Source of the DNA: Hypoxylon rubiginosum
Taxonomy: Eukaryota; Ascomycota; Sordariomycetes; Xylariales; Hypoxylaceae
Assembly (NCBI GenBank): GCA_902806565.1
Contig: CADCXA010000037.1
Coordinates: 434,001 to 498,000 of the forward strand
Reading direction: 5' to 3'
Length of the DNA: 64,000 bases
Shown here: piece by piece, positions 63,679-64,000 of the stretch
Layout of the letters: each line of letters begins with the position of its first letter
How positions within the stretch are numbered: position 1 is the first letter of the stretch
The notes under the pieces: generated by a model
Seen by the model: the letters and a program-made list of their open reading frames with translations, nothing else
Databases searched by the model: none
Told to the model about the DNA's origin: nothing
Made by a program: the position numbers and the translations under genes

Positions 63679-64000
63679 GAGCCATGGAGTAAGAGACCGC
63701 CCCTGAATGGCTTAGCCACAAAGGCGGCTGTGATACCTTGTTTTAAGCTTCATTGAAGGCAGCATAGGGATGGTGGAATGTAGACGGCCCTGCCTTTCAT
63801 TGGTTGGGATGCCCCTAGCTTTACCAGCCCCTACCTAGTGTGGGGTAGACACGCCCAGGTGACTCACGCGACTGAGGACGCTGGCTCAGACAATACTTGA
63901 TGCAGTCGGTTTAGATGCAGGAGTTGGACCAAGATTATAAACCTTTTGCACTCGCTCAAATTAGCCCAAGCACATCGATGACATGTCCGCATATCCTACA
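63679..64000. other. Right-end spacer
   Basis: 322 bases after the last stop codon. I see no gene; it is presumably the 3' UTR and downstream flank. Confidence 0.5.

Overview
The window looks like nuclear DNA of a filamentous ascomycete (Pezizomycotina, probably Sordariomycetes). The reasons are short introns (about 50-110 bases) with CTAAC-type branch sites, single-gene transcription units with long spacers, and families typical of these fungi: DUF6594, Zn2Cys6 factors, a DUF7708/NB-ARC/TPR STAND protein and the galacturonate genes gaaA/gaaC. I assembled exons by hand from splice signals, reading phase and family resemblance. No database search was possible.

Layout. 1-992 is the 3' part of a bZIP-like regulator cut by the window edge. 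993-8984 is a gene-poor stretch. Two DUF6594 membrane-protein genes follow (8985-10418 and 17806-19251), separated by 7.4 kb without a recognisable gene. They have five exons each, matching intron positions and phases, and almost equal length (379 and 378 aa). 19544-21511 (minus) is a Vba/Fnx1-like MFS transporter. 23352-24407 (plus) is a MARVEL-domain membrane protein with a C24 tract in its first intron. 24996-25774 (minus) is the 60S ribosome-assembly factor Nop16. After 4.4 kb of spacer comes an 848-residue Zn2Cys6 transcription factor (30210-32812, minus), followed upstream by about 15.6 kb with no supportable gene.

The right part holds a Cys-type glutathione peroxidase (48439-49011, minus), a FAD-dependent DAO-family oxidoreductase (50126-51680, plus), and a divergent pair that looks like gaaC (53561-54547, minus) and gaaA (57786-59209, plus). 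These two would be the aldolase and reductase steps of D-galacturonate (pectin) catabolism. At the right end a STAND/NLR-type gene is clearly broken (59408-61903, minus): two CAG-to-TAG-like stops, a third stop, a frameshift, a gutted NB-ARC domain and an inserted block carrying tRNA-type A and B boxes. Head-to-head with it is an unknown fungal protein with one C-terminal membrane segment (62506-63678, plus).

The points most worth checking are: the peroxidase stop codon, which overlaps a consensus 5' splice site whose use would give a C-terminus ending in -AKI; the STAND pseudogene and its Pol III-like insert; the DUF6594 pair; the stop-free, proline-coding intron of the MARVEL gene; and the gaaC/gaaA arrangement.
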